Source: Polaromonas sp. AET17H-212 (GTDB taxonomy: Bacteria; Pseudomonadota; Gammaproteobacteria; Burkholderiales; Burkholderiaceae_C). From it: 64,000 nucleotides of DNA. The notes beneath the pieces are model-generated. The model saw only the letters and a program-made list of their open reading frames with translations, did not search any database and was not told where the DNA came from. Location: the NCBI RefSeq assembly GCF_002379085.1, contig NZ_NBZW01000003.1, positions 124,001 through 188,000 on the forward strand, read 5' to 3'. Numbering within the stretch: position 1 is the stretch's first letter; the number at the start of each line of letters is the position of its first letter. The position numbers and the translations under genes were made by a program. Positions 1 through 7,507 of the stretch are shown here, in pieces.

Positions 1-780
1 GCCTTGCAGGCGCAGGCCGACGGCACATGTCTCGGTCACACCAGCGCGGCCTATGCCAACATGGTCGGGCCCTTCGGCGGCGTCACGGCGGCGCAGGCCT
101 TGAATGCCGTGCTGCAGCATCCGCAGCGCCTGGGCGATCCGATTTCGCTGACCGTCAACTTCGCCGCCGCGCTGGCGGACGGGCCGTTCAGCGTGAGCGC
201 GCGCCCCGCACGCACCAACCGCTCGACCCAGCACTGGGTGATCGAGATGCAACAAAACGGCGAGACGGTGCTGACCGGCACCGCGTTTTTCGGCTTGCGA
301 CGCGAGACCTGGGGCGCCGACGAACACGCCATGCCGGACGTAGCGCCCCCGGCCGATGTCGCGCGGGCCGGCGGCCCGACCCGGGTCGAGTGGGTCAAAC
401 GTTATGAAATGCGTTTTGTGGAAGGCGCGATTCCTGTCGAATGGCACGGGGCCGACCAGGGCGCGAGCCGCACCCGGCTGTGGCTGCGCGACGATCCGCC
501 GCGGCCGCTGGATTTCGCCTCGCTGACGGCGCTGTCGGACGTGTTTTATCCGCGCGTCTGGCGCCGCCGGCCGCTGCTGGTACCGATAGGCACGGTGTCG
601 ATGACGGTGTATTACCATGCCGATGCCGCCTTGCTGCAGGCCACCGGCAGCGCTTACCTGCTGGGGCAGACGCAGGCCCAGGCCTTTCGCAACGGCTATT
701 TCGACCAGACTGCGCAGTTGTGGAACGAAGCCGGCCAATTGCTGGTGACCACACACCAGGTCGTTTATTACAAGGAGTAA
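1..780 (+). CDS. Acyl-CoA thioesterase family protein (5' partial)
   Basis: The reading frame is open to the first base of the window, so the start codon lies upstream; 259 codons and a TAA stop are visible. The sequence looks like a TesB/PaaI-type double-hotdog thioesterase: a GPFGGVTAAQ segment near visible residue 23 opens the first hotdog helix, and a second half (about residues 125-258) ends in VVYYKE. Such enzymes hydrolyse acyl-CoA to free acid and CoA in the cytoplasm. It precedes an enoyl-CoA hydratase and an SDR on the same strand, which fits an acyl-CoA catabolic cluster. The substrate cannot be read from sequence. Family call fairly secure. Confidence 0.7.
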   Translation, partial: ALQAQADGTCLGHTSAAYANMVGPFGGVTAAQALNAVLQHPQRLGDPISLTVNFAAALADGPFSVSARPARTNRSTQHWVIEMQQNGETVLTGTAFFGLRRETWGADEHAMPDVAPPADVARAGGPTRVEWVKRYEMRFVEGAIPVEWHGADQGASRTRLWLRDDPPRPLDFASLTALSDVFYPRVWRRRPLLVPIGTVSMTVYYHADAALLQATGSAYLLGQTQAQAFRNGYFDQTAQLWNEAGQLLVTTHQVVYYKE

Positions 781-783
781 CGT

Positions 784-889
784 GGCCCCCACGCTTTTTA
801 CTGCGTGTACCTTCGGCGGTGCGCTGCCCCTTGTACGAGAGACAGGGGCCGCTGCGCCTGCGGCCCGGCAAAGCTGGTTCCGCGGCCCG
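784..889 (-). repeat. Dispersed GC-rich repeat, family B, copy 1
   Basis: Intergenic copy of a roughly 90-bp element also found at 42326-42412 and 54639-54726. In minus orientation it runs GGCCGCGGAACC-like, then GGGCCGCAGGCGCAGCG, then a CCCCxxGGGG hairpin and ends GCGTGGGGGCC. This copy is degenerate in the hairpin. It separates the thioesterase gene from the hydratase gene. Confidence 0.7.
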
Positions 890-951
890 GGTTGGCCTGG
901 AAGCGTCAGCGTCTGTATCTATTTCGTCAAACAAACACTGGAAAGCACTAC

Positions 952-1719
952 ATGAGCACAGACATCCTGGTCCACACCGACAACGCGGTGATGACCATCA
1001 CCCTGAACCGGGTCGAGAAGAAAAACTCCATCACCTCGGCCATGTACGCCGCCATGGCCGACGCGCTGGACGCGGCCCATGCCGATGCGGCCGTGCGTGT
1101 GGTGGTGATCCAGGGCCACGAAAGCATTTTTTCAGCCGGCAACGACATCGGTGATTTCCTCAACGGCCCGCCTGCCACCCACGAGTCGCCGGTGTTCCGC
1201 TTTCTGCGCGGCATCAGCACCTTTCCCAAGCCGTTGGTGGCTGCCGTGTGTGGCCCCGCGGTCGGCATAGGCACCACCCTGCTGCTGCATTGCGACCTGG
1301 TCTATGCCGGCGACAACGCCGCCTTTTCCATGCCGTTTGTGAACCTGGGCCTGTGTCCGGAAGCGGCGTCTAGCCTTCTGGCGCCGCAGCTCATGGGTTA
1401 CGCACGCGCGGCCGAGGCGCTGCTGCTCGGTGAACCCTTCATGGCCGAGTCGGCGCTCGAGATGGGCCTGATCAACCGCATCGTGCCACCCGCCGAAGCC
1501 AACGCCCTGGCGCAGCGCCAGGCGCAAAAACTCGCTGCCAAGCCGCTGAGCTCGCTGGTGGAAACCAAGCGGTTGATGAAAAAAGGCCAGGCCGGCATGG
1601 TGGCCGAGCGCATGGCCGAGGAAGGCGTGAGTTTTGGCCGCATGCTCAAGGAGCCCGCCGCCCGCGAAGCGTTCGGCGCCTTTATGGAGAAGCGGAAACC
1701 GGATTTTTCCAAGGTTTGA
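952..1719 (+). CDS. Enoyl-CoA hydratase/isomerase family protein
   Basis: A 255-residue crotonase-fold protein. SAGNDIGDFL (residues 61-70) and CGPAVGIGTTLLLHCD (100-115) form the CoA-binding and oxyanion-hole segments, and LGLCPEAASS (132-141) marks the usual second active-site region. The C-terminal KRKPDF tail is typical of the family. ATG at 952 was chosen because it starts the conserved fold and has GGAAAG upstream; a longer frame from 805 would translate the preceding repeat. It would hydrate or isomerise a 2-enoyl-CoA in beta-oxidation. The substrate is not determined, but the surrounding genes suggest branched or terpenoid acyl-CoA. Confidence 0.85.
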   Translation: MSTDILVHTDNAVMTITLNRVEKKNSITSAMYAAMADALDAAHADAAVRVVVIQGHESIFSAGNDIGDFLNGPPATHESPVFRFLRGISTFPKPLVAAVCGPAVGIGTTLLLHCDLVYAGDNAAFSMPFVNLGLCPEAASSLLAPQLMGYARAAEALLLGEPFMAESALEMGLINRIVPPAEANALAQRQAQKLAAKPLSSLVETKRLMKKGQAGMVAERMAEEGVSFGRMLKEPAAREAFGAFMEKRKPDFSKV

Positions 1720-1723
1720 GGCC

Positions 1724-1778
1724 TAATTGGCCAGTCGCCCTTATTCGGTGGTCGCAAGTAGCTATCAATTGTGTAGCA
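1724..1778 (+). repeat. Dispersed palindromic repeat, family A, copy 1
   Basis: First of at least 11 copies. The family pattern is a GGCCTCCAGCCCTTAT-like head, a short variable spacer, GCGCAAGCAGCTATCAA and a TGTAGCA/GATAGCA tail. This copy lies between the hydratase stop (1719) and the SDR start (1792) and includes AGCTATCAATT and GTGTAGCA. Confidence 0.75.
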
Positions 1779-1791
1779 TTCAGGAGGCATC

Positions 1792-2631
1792 ATGAGTACA
1801 GTTCCCGGTCTCAAAGGCAAAACCCTGTTCATCACTGGCGCCTCGCGCGGCATTGGCCTGGCGATCGCCACCCGTGCCGCGGCCGACGGCGCCAACATCG
1901 TGATCCTGGCGAAAACCACCGACCCCAACCCCAAGCTGCCAGGCACGATTTACAGCGCTGCCGAGGCGGTGAAAGCCGCCGGCGGGCAGGCGCTGCCGCT
2001 GGCGGTGGATATCCGTGATGAAGACGCGGTGACGGCGGCGGTGGCCAAAGCGGTGGAAGTTTTCGGCGGCATCGACATCCTCGTCAACAACGCCAGTGCC
2101 ATCAGCCTGACCGACACCGAACACACGCCGATGAAGCGTTACGACCTGATGAACGGCATCAATGCGCGCGGCACCTACCTGTGCACCCAGGCTTGTCTGG
2201 CGGAGTTGAAGAAATCCGCGCAGGCCGGGCGCAAGCCGCAGGTGCTCACCATGTCGCCGCCGCTGAGCATGAAGCAGCACTGGTTCGAGAACCACACGGC
2301 CTACACCATGGCCAAGTACGGCATGAGCATGTGCACCCTGGGCCATTCGGGCGAATTCAGGAAATACGGCATTGCCGTCAACAGCCTGTGGCCGCGCACC
2401 GCGATTGCCACGGCGGCGCTGCAGATGATCCCCGGCGTGGACGTCAACATGTGCCGCAAGCCGGAAATTTTGTCGGACGCGGCGTATTTGATACTGACCA
2501 GCCTGAGTTCGAACACCGGCAATTTTTACCTTGACGATGAATTGCTGGCCGCGCACGGCGTGACCGATCTTGAGTCATATTCGGTGAAGCCGGGAACGAA
2601 GAACTTCATTCCGGATTTCTTTGTGGATTGA
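1792..2631 (+). CDS. Short-chain dehydrogenase/reductase, AtuB-like
   Basis: A 279-residue SDR. The Rossmann motif TGASRGIG is at residues 15-22, NNAS (for NNAG) lies near residue 99, and the catalytic YxxxK is Y171-TMA-K175. The segment after NNAS is long and MSPPLS replaces the usual catalytic-serine strand, a form seen in HSDL2-like and AtuB-like SDRs. The likely reaction is NAD(P)-linked oxidation or reduction of a hydroxyl or carbonyl group; in the Pseudomonas atu pathway AtuB is proposed to act on citronellol/citronellal. The ATG follows AGGAGGCATC. It lies 13 bp after repeat A1. Substrate assignment is inference from context. Confidence 0.75.
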   Translation: MSTVPGLKGKTLFITGASRGIGLAIATRAAADGANIVILAKTTDPNPKLPGTIYSAAEAVKAAGGQALPLAVDIRDEDAVTAAVAKAVEVFGGIDILVNNASAISLTDTEHTPMKRYDLMNGINARGTYLCTQACLAELKKSAQAGRKPQVLTMSPPLSMKQHWFENHTAYTMAKYGMSMCTLGHSGEFRKYGIAVNSLWPRTAIATAALQMIPGVDVNMCRKPEILSDAAYLILTSLSSNTGNFYLDDELLAAHGVTDLESYSVKPGTKNFIPDFFVD

Positions 2632-2654
2632 AGATAGGCGGACGGGTCAGGCTT

Positions 2655-3008
2655 TCAGCTGTGATCCGGCGCGATGGCATCCCAGGCCTTGGGGGCCTCG
2701 GCCGTGTACATCAGGGCCGGACCTCCGCCCATGTAGACGCACACCGCGAGCATTTCCTCCAGCTCGGCGCGGGTGCATCCAAGTTTGTGCAGGGCTTTCA
2801 CATGAAAAGCGAGGCAGCCCGAACAGTGCTGAGTCACCCCGATCGCCAGGGCCATCAGTTCCTTGTGTTTGGCACTGATGGCGCCCTCCGACATCGCGGC
2901 CCGCGAGAGCTGCCCAAACCCCTGCATCGCCTCAGGTTGTGCCTTGCGAAACTGCGCCAGGCTTTCGTTGATGTCCTGCATCAGGCCCACATGGTCGAAC
3001 GTGCTCAT
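2655..3008 (-). CDS. Carboxymuconolactone decarboxylase (AhpD-like) family protein
   Basis: A 117-residue protein of the all-helical CMD/AhpD family. It carries C62-SG-C65-LAF-H69, the redox-active CxxC-plus-His motif of the alkylhydroperoxidase branch, so a small thiol peroxidase or hydroperoxide-reducing role is more likely than lactone decarboxylation. It is convergent with the SDR at 1792 (23 bp between stops) and starts at ATG 3008 after AGAAAGAGAATC. No partner reductase is nearby. Known AhpD-like proteins act in the cytoplasm as oligomers. Confidence 0.8.
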   Translation of the reverse strand: MSTFDHVGLMQDINESLAQFRKAQPEAMQGFGQLSRAAMSEGAISAKHKELMALAIGVTQHCSGCLAFHVKALHKLGCTRAELEEMLAVCVYMGGGPALMYTAEAPKAWDAIAPDHS

Positions 3009-3178
3009 GATTCTCTTTCTGTCGGTATTTTCAGTCGTGTTTCAAGTATCGGTCGACAGGGCTGCGGGCCTGTTGACGCGGACCATGTCCTGGACAGGGG
3101 GCTGCCTCCGGGCCATGCCGGCGCTATGATTGTGGCGACTTGCGCCCAGCCCTGCCACCCACCCATGGAAGGATCACG

Positions 3179-3500
3179 ATGCCCTACATGCTGCTGATGA
3201 TCGAGCCCCCCGGCCAGCGGCTATCGCGCAGCCAGGCCGAAGGCCATGCGGTGTACGGGCGCATGCTGAAGTTCGCGGAGGAGCTGAAGTCAGAAGGCGT
3301 GTTGCTTGGCGTGGCGTCGCTGGGCTCGCAGGACAATGCCGCCCGCGTGCGCGTGAGCGCCGGCAAATCGCAGGTGCTGGACGGTCCGTTTGCTGAGGCC
3401 AAGGAAATGGTGGGCGGCTTCTTGGCTTCTTTCTGGTGAACTGCGCAGCTCGCGAGCAGGCCCTAGCCATCGCCGCCGTCCGCTCAACAACGCGGATGAT
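3179..3500 (+). pseudogene. YCII/DGPF-domain protein, frameshifted and truncated
   Basis: The N-terminal 73 residues from ATG 3179 (MPYMLLMIEPP) match a YCII-related protein, including the hallmark DGPFAEAKEMVGGF. The frame then ends at 3439. The eight bases GGCTTCTT occur twice in tandem at 3416-3423 and 3424-3431; removing one copy restores VGGFFLVNCAAREQALAIAA, the expected continuation of this family. Even with that repair, the usual C-terminal strand is missing, because the frame runs into the convergent gene ending at 3501. GGATCACG precedes the ATG. I therefore call it a broken remnant. Intact members are about 120 residues, of uncertain biochemical role. Confidence 0.8.
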
Positions 3501-4109
3501 TCAGGAGCCGACCAGCGCGAGGTAGGCCCGGCGCGTTTCTGGTGCGACCGATGCCAGCACCTGCTCATACGACGTCTTGTGGCGAACCAGCAGCCGGGCA
3601 GAGGCGACGGCCTTGGACTTGCAGAACCAGTGGCAGCTGTGCTGCATCAGGAACATCTCGGCAGACAGGGTGAAGGCCTTGGTTTTGGGCGATTGTTCGG
3701 GCTTGCTTTTCGCGGCGCGCGTGATGCCCTCGGCATGCACCAGCAGGACCTGGCGCAAGTCGAAGGTCGCCGCCGGAAAGAGCTTGTCGGCGTAAGGCAG
3801 GGGCAGGGGCAGCCTGCTCACGCGTGCCGCGGCACCTTCCACCCGGGAGAACCCGGCCACGAAGTTGTTGAACTGCTCGCACAGCTTGGCCTCGGTGCTC
3901 GTCAACAGGGCCCAGATGCTTGCACGGCGCTCCGGATCGTCCTCGCGAAGTGCGCGCATGTAGCCCTCTGTCAGGCTTTCCATGAGTTTTTCGATCTGGT
4001 ACTGGCCGAGATGGCTGCCCAGCAGGGCGATGCGCTTGCGTTCGTAGCCGGATTTGAGCGTATAAGCGCCGGCGGCGACCATGAGCGCCAGAAAGAAGAG
4101 GTCCATCAA
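3501..4109 (-). CDS. Conserved hypothetical protein with N-terminal membrane segment
   Basis: A 202-residue protein of unknown function. Residues 2-17 (MDLFFLALMVAAGAYT) form a single hydrophobic segment that could be an uncleaved anchor, followed by basic residues, so most of the protein probably sits in the cytoplasm. The remainder is helical and charged, with a conserved-looking C-terminal half (MFLMQHSCHWFCKSK, residues about 151-165) rich in Cys, His and Trp. No catalytic motif was recognised. The start at 4109 lies about 70 bp from an operator-like palindrome shared with the divergent TetR gene, so the TetR protein may regulate it. Confidence 0.6.
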   Translation of the reverse strand: MMDLFFLALMVAAGAYTLKSGYERKRIALLGSHLGQYQIEKLMESLTEGYMRALREDDPERRASIWALLTSTEAKLCEQFNNFVAGFSRVEGAAARVSRLPLPLPYADKLFPAATFDLRQVLLVHAEGITRAAKSKPEQSPKTKAFTLSAEMFLMQHSCHWFCKSKAVASARLLVRHKTSYEQVLASVAPETRRAYLALVGS

Positions 4110-4180
4110 TGCTTCGGTTTTGTTTTGGGAAGCCCCCAGTGTAGTCAGCTGGAGTTCCGGGTCCGTGCCGCAGTCCGGGC

Positions 4181-4214
4181 TTATTTTTACAAAGCAAGCG
4201 CTTGCTAAAAATAA
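4181..4214. promoter_or_regulatory. Candidate TetR operator and promoter upstream of the TetR gene
   Basis: A palindrome AGCAAGCGCTTGCT (4193-4206) sits inside a wider dyad from TTATTTTTA to TAAAAATAA. The 14-mer ATTTTTACAAAGCA (4183-4196) recurs exactly at 21366-21379. TTGCTA (4202-4207), a 17-bp spacer and TATGGT (4225-4230) form a plausible sigma-70 promoter, with the dyad covering the -35. The predicted transcript would begin about 2 nt before the ATG at 4239. Autoregulation by the downstream TetR protein is inferred. Confidence 0.65.
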
Positions 4215-4238
4215 CGGCTTTTGTTATGGTCTGTTTCC

Positions 4239-4964
4239 ATGGACAAAACACCTGCGCGCACCCGCCCTGCCGGCCGCGCCCTGGCCCCGCCTGTTGCTGT
4301 TGCCGCCGCCGCCGAAAAGCGGCCGCGCGGCCGGCCGCGCAAGACGCCCGGCGAACGCGACGACGGCAACCGGCGGGTGGAGCTGGTCAACACCGCCGCG
4401 CGGCTGTTTCGCCGCAAGGGTTTTGACGGCACCAGCACGCGCGATATCGCGGCAGCCGTTGGCATGCACAGCGGCTCGCCTTTCTACCATTTCAAAAGCA
4501 AGGGTGCGTTGCTGTATGCCGTGATGGAGGAGGGCATGCGTTCGGCCATGGCCCGGCAGGCGGCGGCGCTGGAGGCGGCGGCGCCGTCCGCACCCGACGC
4601 GGCGGCTTTGCTGCGCGTGTTGATCCGCAATCATTTCGACGTGCTGCTGGGCCCGGGCAGCGATTTCATTCCCGTGATGTTGTACGAGTCGCGTTCCATC
4701 ACGGCCAGGCAGCGCGCGTCGCTGGCCAGGCTGCAGGGCGACTACGAATCGGTCTGGGAGCCGGTGCTCCAGGCCCTGAGCGACCAGGGCCGGCTGCAGG
4801 CCCCGGTGAAACTGGCGCGGCTGCTGATTTTTGGGGCGCTGAACTGGTCGGCGCAGTGGTTTGACGCCAAAAAAGGCGCCTCGCTCGATGAGCTGGCCGA
4901 CGCGGCCATGGCGCTGTTCATCGGTGAAGACAGGACGCCCTCCACAAGGAAAACCCGACCATGA
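4239..4964 (+). CDS. TetR family transcriptional regulator of the acyl-CoA cluster (AtuR-like)
   Basis: A 241-residue TetR protein. A disordered Ala/Pro/Arg-rich N-terminus includes an AT-hook-like RPRGRPRK (28-35). The helix-turn-helix follows: residues 46-62 (RVELVNTAARLFRRKGF) then STRDIAAAVGMHSGSPFYHFKSK (66-88). The C-terminal ligand domain is typical in length. It is first gene of an operon whose members overlap by ATGA, and its promoter holds a palindrome repeated in the livH/atuA intergenic region, so it probably represses the pathway and is released by a CoA-thioester or acid intermediate. No Shine-Dalgarno sequence is visible before the ATG, consistent with a near-leaderless message. 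Regulon and ligand are inference. Confidence 0.85.
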   Translation: MDKTPARTRPAGRALAPPVAVAAAAEKRPRGRPRKTPGERDDGNRRVELVNTAARLFRRKGFDGTSTRDIAAAVGMHSGSPFYHFKSKGALLYAVMEEGMRSAMARQAAALEAAAPSAPDAAALLRVLIRNHFDVLLGPGSDFIPVMLYESRSITARQRASLARLQGDYESVWEPVLQALSDQGRLQAPVKLARLLIFGALNWSAQWFDAKKGASLDELADAAMALFIGEDRTPSTRKTRP

Positions 4965-5845
4965 CTTACCGATCCGTATTCAGCGCCGGCCTGTTTGCCG
5001 GCAAGGTGGTGGTCGTCACCGGCGGCGGCTCCGGCATCGGCCGCTGCACGGCACATGAGCTGGCAGCCCTGGGCGCGCATGTCGTGCTGATCGGCCGCAA
5101 GATCGACAAGCTGCACGAGGTGGCCGGCGAGATTGTGGCCGCCGGCGGCCGTGCCAGTTTCCACCCCTGCGACATCCGCCAGGAAGAGGCGGTGAAGGTC
5201 ACGGTCGCGGCGATTGTGATCGCGCAGGGCCGCATCGACGCCCTGGTCAACAACGCGGGCGGGCAGTACATCGCGCCGCTGGAAAGCATCAGCGCGAAGG
5301 GCTGGGAAGCGGTCATCAACACCAACCTGACGGGCGGCTTCCTGATGGCACGCGAGTGTTACCTGCAGTCCATGGCGGAGCGCGGCGGCAGCATCGTCAA
5401 TATCGTGGCCGACATCTGGGGCTCCATGCCCTCCATGGGCCACAGCGGTGCGGCGCGCGCCGGCATGGTCAGCTTCACCGAAACCGCGGCCGCCGAGTGG
5501 GCGCACAGCGGCGTGCGTATCAACGCGGTGGCACCGGGCTACATCGCCTCGAGCGGCATGGACCACTACCCGCCCGAGGCCGGGGACATGTTGCGCGAGA
5601 TGCGCAACACCGTGCCGCTGGGCCGCTTCGGCACCGAGGCGGAAACGTCGGCCGCCATCGTGTTTTTGCTGAGCCCCGCGGCCAGTTTCATCAGCGGTAC
5701 CGTGCTGCGTGTGGATGGCGCGCGGCCACAGGTGCGCATGGGCTGGCCCATGCGCCTGCCCGATGCCGAGGCGCAGCAGCGCGAGGCCGTCAAGCCCTTT
5801 GACGGTTTTCATCTGGCGACGACGCCCAAGGTGTTCCAGCCATGA
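4961..5845 (+). CDS. SDR family oxidoreductase, AtuG/2,4-dienoyl-CoA reductase-like
   Basis: A 294-residue SDR overlapping the TetR stop by ATGA. It has TGGGSGIG (20-27) and NNAG (97-100). The canonical YxxxK is absent: the aligned stretch reads H161-SGAA-R166, the pattern of 2,4-dienoyl-CoA reductase-like SDRs in which the catalytic tetrad is remodelled. VAPGYIASSG follows normally, supporting NADP(H) or NAD(H) binding. Position between the regulator and the carboxylase suggests it reduces or oxidises a branched enoyl or 3-keto intermediate, in the manner proposed for AtuG. The exact reaction cannot be deduced. Confidence 0.75.
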   Translation: MTYRSVFSAGLFAGKVVVVTGGGSGIGRCTAHELAALGAHVVLIGRKIDKLHEVAGEIVAAGGRASFHPCDIRQEEAVKVTVAAIVIAQGRIDALVNNAGGQYIAPLESISAKGWEAVINTNLTGGFLMARECYLQSMAERGGSIVNIVADIWGSMPSMGHSGAARAGMVSFTETAAAEWAHSGVRINAVAPGYIASSGMDHYPPEAGDMLREMRNTVPLGRFGTEAETSAAIVFLLSPAASFISGTVLRVDGARPQVRMGWPMRLPDAEAQQREAVKPFDGFHLATTPKVFQP

Positions 5846-7485
5846 CGGTTTTCCAGTCGGCCTGGAACGCGCAGGGCGGGGTGGCCGTTCAGCGGCGCCA
5901 GGCCATGCTCGCGCGCCTGGCGGCTTTGCGCGCGCTGGAAGCCCGTGCCGCGCAGGCGTCAGCCAAATCCAGACCGGTGTTCGACAAGCGCGGCCAGTTG
6001 TTGCCGCGTGAACGGGTGGCCCTGCTGCTGGACCCGGGCGCGCCCTGGCTGCCTTTGTGTTCGCTGGCCGGGTTCATGCAGGACCACAAGGACCCGGTGT
6101 TGTCGGTGCCCGGTGGCGGCATCGTGGCCGGCATCGGGTTCATCGAGGGCGCGCGCTGCATGGTCGTGGCCAGCGACTCGGGCATCGAGGCCGGCGCCAT
6201 TCAGGCCATGGGTCTGGAGAAAATCCTGCGGGTGCAGGAGATCGCGCTGCAGAACAAGCTGCCGTTCATTCACCTGGTGGAAAGCGCCGGCGCCAACCTG
6301 ATGCGTTACCGCGTCGAGGGGTTTGTCCAGGGCGGCGCCCTGTTCCGCAACCTCGCGCGCCTGTCGGCGGCGGGCATTCCGGTCATCACGGTGCAGCACG
6401 GCTCCGGCACGGCGGGCGGCGCCTACATGCCGGGCCTCTCGGACGTGGTGATCATGGTGCGCAACCGCTCGCGCGCCTTTCTGGCCGGCCCGCCGCTGCT
6501 GATGGCGGCCACCGGCGAGGTGGCCACCGAGGAGGAGCTGGGCGGCGCCGAGATGCACACCAGCGTGTCGGGCCTCGGTGAACAGCTGGCCGAGGATGAC
6601 CGCCAGGCGCTGGGCCTGGTGCGCCAGGCCGTCGCCCGGACTGCGTGGTCAAGTCGGCCTCCAGCGCATATGGTACGGGCGCAAGAAGCTATGGATTCAG
6701 GAGCAATCGAACCGCTGTACCCGGCCGATGAGCTGCTCGGCCTGATGGCCGGCGATCTGCGCCAGCCGGTGGACATGCACGAAGTGATTGCGCGGCTGGT
6801 CGACGGCTCGGACTTCCTGCCCTTCAAGGCCCTCTACGGCGCCGCCACGGTCTGTGTGCAGGCGGCGATCGACGGCCGCGCGGTCGGCATCATCAGCAAC
6901 AACGGCCCCATCGACGTGGCAGGCGCCAACAAGGCCACCCATTTCATCCAGCTGATGTGCCAGCTCGGCCACCCCATCGTCTACCTGCAGAACACCACCG
7001 GCTACATGGTCGGCAAGGACGCCGAGCAGGGCGGCATGATCAAACACGGCTCCAAGATGATCCAGGCGGTGACCAACGCCACGGTGCCGCAAATCACCAT
7101 CCAGTGCGGCGCCTCGTTTGGTGCCGGCAACTACGGCATGTGCGGCCGCGGGTATGCGCCGCGTTTCCTGTTCAGCTGGCCCAGTGCCAAAACGGCGGTC
7201 ATGGGTGGCGAGCAGGCGGCGCGCACCATGCAGATCGTGACGGAGGCCGCGATGCTGCGCAAAGGCATCGCTGTGGATGCGGCGCAGTCGCAGGCCCAGT
7301 TCGACAAGATCGTTGCCGTGTTCGAGGCGCAGGCCGACGCTTTTTACACCTCCGGCCTGCTGCTCGATGACGGTGTGATCGATCCGCGCGATACCCGCGC
7401 CGTGCTGGCGCAGTGCCTGGCCATGTGTGCCGAGGCCGAAACCCGGCAATTGCGGCCCATGCAGTTTGGCGTGGCGCGCATGTGA
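5842..7485 (+). CDS. atuC: Biotin-dependent acyl-CoA carboxylase, carboxyltransferase (beta) subunit, geranyl/methylcrotonyl-CoA type
   Basis: A 547-residue carboxyltransferase with the two crotonase-like halves of the methylcrotonyl/geranyl-CoA carboxylase beta family. GSGTAGGAYMPGLSD lies in the N-half, and the C-half has NNGPIDVAGANKATHFIQL, NTTGYMVGKDAEQGG and GASFGAGNYGMCGRGY. It would transfer CO2 from biotin carried by the alpha subunit (9489-11444) to the gamma carbon of a 3-methyl-2-enoyl-CoA. Dehydrogenase and hydratase neighbours of Atu type favour geranyl-CoA or a related isoprenyl-CoA over methylcrotonyl-CoA, but that is contextual. Residues about 270-288 are encoded by a dispersed repeat (6651-6705). 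ATGA overlap with the preceding gene. Confidence 0.8.
   Translation: MTVFQSAWNAQGGVAVQRRQAMLARLAALRALEARAAQASAKSRPVFDKRGQLLPRERVALLLDPGAPWLPLCSLAGFMQDHKDPVLSVPGGGIVAGIGFIEGARCMVVASDSGIEAGAIQAMGLEKILRVQEIALQNKLPFIHLVESAGANLMRYRVEGFVQGGALFRNLARLSAAGIPVITVQHGSGTAGGAYMPGLSDVVIMVRNRSRAFLAGPPLLMAATGEVATEEELGGAEMHTSVSGLGEQLAEDDRQALGLVRQAVARTAWSSRPPAHMVRAQEAMDSGAIEPLYPADELLGLMAGDLRQPVDMHEVIARLVDGSDFLPFKALYGAATVCVQAAIDGRAVGIISNNGPIDVAGANKATHFIQLMCQLGHPIVYLQNTTGYMVGKDAEQGGMIKHGSKMIQAVTNATVPQITIQCGASFGAGNYGMCGRGYAPRFLFSWPSAKTAVMGGEQAARTMQIVTEAAMLRKGIAVDAAQSQAQFDKIVAVFEAQADAFYTSGLLLDDGVIDPRDTRAVLAQCLAMCAEAETRQLRPMQFGVARM
6651..6705 (+). repeat. Family A repeat, copy 2, inside the carboxylase beta gene
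   Basis: Reads GGCCTCCAGCGCATAT, GGGCGCAAGAAGCTATGG, then AGGAGCA. It is translated in frame as part of the carboxylase (RPPAHMVRAQEAMDSGA), between the N- and C-terminal carboxyltransferase domains, and introduces no stop. The same codon frame is used in copies 3, 6 and 9. Confidence 0.75.
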
Positions 7486-7507
7486 ACGCAATTTCAAGGA
7501 GACAACC

